Below are positions 60,701 through 64,000 of a stretch of 64,000 nt of DNA, in pieces. The DNA is taken from positions 6,268,978 through 6,332,977 of the forward strand of contig OZ038438.1 of the NCBI GenBank assembly GCA_964036275.1, given 5' to 3'. A program made the position numbers and the translations under genes. The first letter of the stretch is position 1, and every line of letters starts with the position of its first letter. The stretch comes from Litoditis marina. Taxonomy: Eukaryota; Nematoda; Chromadorea; Rhabditida; Rhabditidae. Below the pieces are notes generated by a model. That model was given only the letters and a program-made list of their open reading frames with translations, was not told the DNA's origin and did not search any database.

Positions 60701-61865
60701 AGGATTGCTCGAGGTGGCCAAACTCACAAACTGTAGGTTATTCATTTTGTCCGGCTTTTACGTCAATAACTGAATGAGTCATCAATTTGAAGTTCTCATT
60801 TTGTAAAATTCCAGCAGTCATGGATATGTCTCGTGTTATTGTACAAGGGTGGTCGTATGGAGGATACATGTCTTTGATATGTCTGGCCAAATATCCCCAG
60901 GTATGTTGTAGTTATCGTTCATGTGAGATTATTTTTAAAATTTTCCGTTTGAAAGTTTACCTTAGGGTTGTTAGAGTTGAACTCGAATAACTTGACTCGA
61001 AAACTCGATGTTTGCCCATACTCGAAATATTGAACTCGATTAACAAGTGTCTTGCTGGAATCAAGTTGTTGATTGTGTCAGGTGTATCGTGCTGCGATTG
61101 CCGGAGGGGCCGTGGTGGACTGGAAGTTGTACGACACAGCGTATACGGAGAGGTACCTGGGCTTCCCCCTGTCTGCCGCCTACGAGAACAGCTCCATTTC
61201 GCGATTGGTCGAGCTGCTCCCCGATGAGTTGGTATACATTTCTTGGTTCTTGCTAGCTATATAATACACCTGTACCTAGATGAATACCGTTTTCATATGT
61301 TTTGCTGTATACGTGATATTTAGAAAAAAACTGATCTATAGTTTGTGACTCAACTGAAAATTTTGGTAGAAAATACATGTGTTGCTGAAGTTTTCGCTGT
61401 TTGTCAATAACAGCACACTAATCTCGTGCTGCTAACGTTGATACTTGAAATAATTGATCGCTTCAGACCAGGACGATTGATGGTCGTACACGGTTTGATT
61501 GATGAGAATGTCCACTTTCGTCACACCGAGATTCTGATTGAATCGCTTGTCAAGCATCTGAAACCATATCAGCTACAGGTATATTATATCCCAGTTACGT
61601 ACCTGGTTCCATTTATACTTATAGTTCTACCTGGCAATTGCCTTATTATTGTCTCCGCTCTAAACCTCAACTGCTATACCCTAGTTGAGCTTTTGTCCTC
61701 GAACCTACTGTGTATAGATAAATGAGAAAATAACTATGAATCCATATGGTCAATGTTCTTGTTCAGGTGTACCCTTCGGAGCGCCACGGAATTCGTTCAT
61801 CGGACGGTGCCACCCATTTGGACGCCACAATCTTGCATTTCATCCAGGCTGCCCTGCGCGGCTGA
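54740..61865 (+). CDS. Dipeptidyl peptidase 8/9-like serine protease (DPF-3-like)
   Basis: A predicted cytosolic S9B peptidase that removes N-terminal Xaa-Pro dipeptides. Twenty-two exons join in frame into about 787 residues (human DPP8 is about 900): 54740-54820, 54960-55027, 55396-55515, 55914-56048, 56190-56316, 56509-56648, 57260-57410, 57536-57627, 57814-57961, 58068-58186, 58546-58686, 59000-59071, 59245-59315, 59609-59688, 59778-59851, 60001-60129, 60310-60421, 60672-60732, 60815-60900, 61082-61227, 61467-61578 and 61767-61865. The beta-propeller keeps the substrate-binding Glu pair in [13 protein letters not shown]. The hydrolase domain has [29 protein letters not shown], catalytic Ser in [17 protein letters not shown], catalytic Asp in GLIDENVHF and catalytic His in ERHGIR. 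There is no signal peptide. The exon 3 donor was chosen to keep frame and is tentative. It closely follows CCDC174. Confidence 0.95.
54853..54897. repeat. (CT)n(CA)n microsatellite
   Basis: CTCTCT followed by CACACA repeats in the first DPP8/9 intron. Confidence 0.85.
60553..60620. repeat. Hairpin family copy in a DPP8/9 intron
   Basis: The ends are TTTGTAGTTTTATC and TATCAAACTACAA. It is preceded by CGGTATACTCCG, a CATACACCG-like word in the opposite orientation. It belongs to the family at 4371 and 16243. Confidence 0.6.
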
Positions 61866-63130
61866 ACGTCCCCATATCACCAGTTCACTGGAAGTGAAAG
61901 ATTCCTAGTGATTTCAAGCGTTCCGATCTAGTCGCACTCATGTATGTTTGTCTCACTTTCTTTTGTATTTTTGTCGCCCTTTTTTGTGCGTATTTTTCTC
62001 ACTTCTTTTCTGTTTCTTACTTCTATTGTCATCGGTTTAATAAGCGGTGAAGTGATCAAGCACGTACAAGGGATTCACTACTTTTCTTCAGTTTATATAT
62101 AATGGCTGTGTCAGCTAATGTTTACAAAAACAATGGTTGCATGGTTTGTACCCTGGGTACCATAACTATTATAGTGTCTTTAAATTACGGTTATGTACAA
62201 GCTAATTCTTTTGTACAAATATTATATGCTTCTCTCGTGAAATGAATTTTGCATCTTTGTGTTCGTTCTTTCAATTGTGTCTGAAAACTATTTGGAAATT
62301 CAGATTCTACAGCTGGTTGTTGATATTTATTCAATATACATTTAACATTGTATTCACAACTAATGACACAGAAAACTCACGTTATGGTATTTGCAGAAAA
62401 TTGATTTCTGCAAGATATGGTATTGGAGAAGAAGTAGGCCTAGCCATTCTCTACATAACGTATATATAGATACATTTTGGACATCTTTCAATTGAAAACC
62501 GCAAAACAGAAAGACGTACATCAGCCAACTTCCACCACTAGTTCCAAATGATCCAAATGAGCGCCGCTAATAATCCTAAACTAGGAGTTCTTGACGAAAT
62601 GCAGCTATGTGGTTCTTAGTATTCAAAAGTAGATCCCGAAAGTGCAATTTCGTTGTTTTCGTCGTCTTATCACGAAATACCCACTCATCACTAAATAATA
62701 ATAGAAAGTGCATTTAAGCAGTTCAGCGAAAACTGTTTGAAGTTGTTGCTGCACAGCTGTCACCAGTCTTGTGTTGTAGTCTGATGGTTAGTAAGGGCCC
62801 TGCCGAGCTAGCTGACAAACATCGAATTCAATCTGATCAAACTACAAACACAGAACAAAACTACCGCTATTGCCAGCCGTTCACAGAACATGATTAGTTT
62901 GGAATTGTCTGGAAATAATCACAAAATGTTTTGAAAATGACAGTGTGCACTCGAGATACACTGGTAATTCGTTATACATTTCGAAGAGACACTTAGCTTA
63001 TAACAACAGTATTATGGAAATTTCAAATATATATTAATTATAATATTATTAATTGTATTATATCATTAATACAATCAATACATATTATTAATTATACATT
63101 AATTGTATTGGTGGCCTATGGAAGTGATAG
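61866..63130. other. 3' flank of the DPP8/9 gene and spacer
   Basis: AT-rich, with a hairpin-family copy (62772-62847) and an AT palindromic stretch (about 63020-63105, ATTAATTATA words). No protein gene is supported. Confidence 0.5.
62772..62847. repeat. Hairpin family copy (TTGTAGTCTGAT ... GATCAAACTACAA)
   Basis: The ends match the family. The inside holds CATCGAATTCAATCT, and ACACAG follows the right arm as in other copies. Confidence 0.6.
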
Positions 63131-63781
63131 TTAGGTGCTGAAGCTCTCGATGGGCAGAATATGAGCATCGGTACGTTGTTTCTGGTCTGCATCCAGGTTG
63201 TAGTGTAGAGGAGGGAAGCTGGATGGCACTGTGGACAGGCCCAGAGAATTTCCGCCTGCAATTCAACGAGATCAAAGATCATTTCAGCCCGAATAAAGTT
63301 GTCCATAGATCAGAGGAAAATGTGTGATTTTCAGTACAGCCAGAATTATAACCACTGGCATCGAAAAGAAATTATGCTCTGGTTGCGTAATCGCAGACTT
63401 TTTCCAAATTTACTTATCAAATTTATTCTTTGACGTGGATGTACTTATGTCCATTTTCTTTATAGTCTTCACTCGGTCTTTTATTAATTTCTTCTTATGC
63501 TTCGGTGCGGACATTTGAACCTTTTACTGTACAGTGCGAGAGTACTTGTAGAATTGCTAGAGGACTATAATATTGGAAAACACGTACCTATATTAGGGAT
63601 GGGTGCTGTGAAGCCGGCAGATTGGAATCCGTTGTAGCCGGAACTGGGGAGGTAGGGGAAGAACCCCGGCTGCGTCTTCATCTCCGAGAAGAAACCCGGC
63701 TTCTGCTCGAAGGGCGGAAACGAGTGCATGAAGTCGTCCGGAGAGATGGTCGTAGTCTGATTGGCCGGTGACATCCAGGAC
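63131..63781 (-). CDS. C-terminal two exons of an unidentified gene (partial)
   Basis: Exons 63781-63588 and 63255-63131 join in frame and end at TAA 63131-63133; the gene continues beyond the window or into unrecognised exons upstream. The roughly 105-residue tail is low in charge and rich in Pro, Phe, Ser and Gly, with a PGFF motif twice (EQKPGFFSEMK, TQPGFFPYLP), GYNGFQSAGF, and an end of LPIESFST. Such tails occur in transcription factors and other disordered regions, but no domain is present to name the family. Acceptors are TTAAAG and TTGCAG. Confidence 0.55.
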
Positions 63782-63874
63782 CTTTAACAAATTGTTTTCA
63801 ATTGAAACTTATAACAAAGTTTGTCGTTTGTGTTGCTTTCGCTTTTCCATGGGAATTCGTAAGTCACGGCCTGC

Positions 63875-64000
63875 TTCGAGATCAAACTACAATGATTTGG
63901 TGCTTACAAATCGTGGCATGTGTTGCTTTTGCGTTTCGATCTAATTAACGGCCTGCTTCGAGAGCAAACTACAAAGTATAAAGATGATTCGGTGCTGACC
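63875..64000. repeat. Two half-copies of the hairpin family
   Basis: GAGATCAAACTACAA (near 63880) and GAGAGCAAACTACAA (near 63970) occur in a partly duplicated context sharing CGGCCTGCTTCGAGA and GATTTGGTGCT/GATTCGGTGCT. This looks like a short tandem duplication carrying one arm of the hairpin family. Confidence 0.5.

Overview
This is eukaryotic nuclear DNA, most likely from a nematode. Genes are split into many short exons (about 60-200 bases) with GT-AG introns and TTTCAG-like acceptors. Several genes have a splice-acceptor sequence at or just before the start codon, as expected for spliced-leader trans-splicing. Lineage-typical genes are a seven-transmembrane chemoreceptor of the nematode serpentine type, an M14 carboxypeptidase with a C-terminal ShK domain, and a DPP8/9-like peptidase resembling nematode DPF-3. 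The species is not identified.

Layout. A low-confidence terminal exon (47-254, -) is followed by repeats. An ANKRD33/ANKRD33B-like ankyrin protein (2442-5898, +) converges on a long FANCI gene (6211-19384, -). About 310 bases upstream on the same strand is a BRD7/BRD9-like bromodomain protein (19699-25727, -). Next come a 1.13 kb terminal-inverted-repeat element, an unidentified five-exon gene for a 168-residue protein (28831-32832, -), and a repeat-rich stretch with a retroelement relic and hairpin elements. A secreted pro-carboxypeptidase (37354-47022, +) carries a complete chemoreceptor gene (38551-41030, -) inside its second intron. A STAR/KHDRBS RNA-binding protein (48243-51268, -) is divergent from CCDC174 (52073-54591, +). 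A complete DPP8/9-like gene (54740-61865, +) starts only about 150 bases after CCDC174. The last two exons of an unidentified gene (63131-63781, -) end the window.

How the genes relate. Two tight same-strand pairs, CCDC174 to DPP8/9 and BRD7/9 to FANCI, are candidate nematode operons. BRD7/9 (chromatin remodelling) and FANCI (interstrand crosslink repair) are both nuclear. The FANCI gene keeps the SQ phosphorylation cluster but seems to lack a lysine at the aligned monoubiquitination site.

Introns and spacers hold many small inverted-repeat elements. One hairpin family recurs at least seven times. A hAT-like MITE occurs twice, once inserted into that hairpin family with an exact 8-base target duplication. 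No CRISPR, bacterial or phage features were seen. Exon maps for BRD7/9, the 168-residue protein, the carboxypeptidase, the chemoreceptor, the STAR protein, CCDC174 and DPP8/9 were checked for continuous reading frame across every junction. The FANCI map is complete at both ends and in the middle, with some junctions unresolved.
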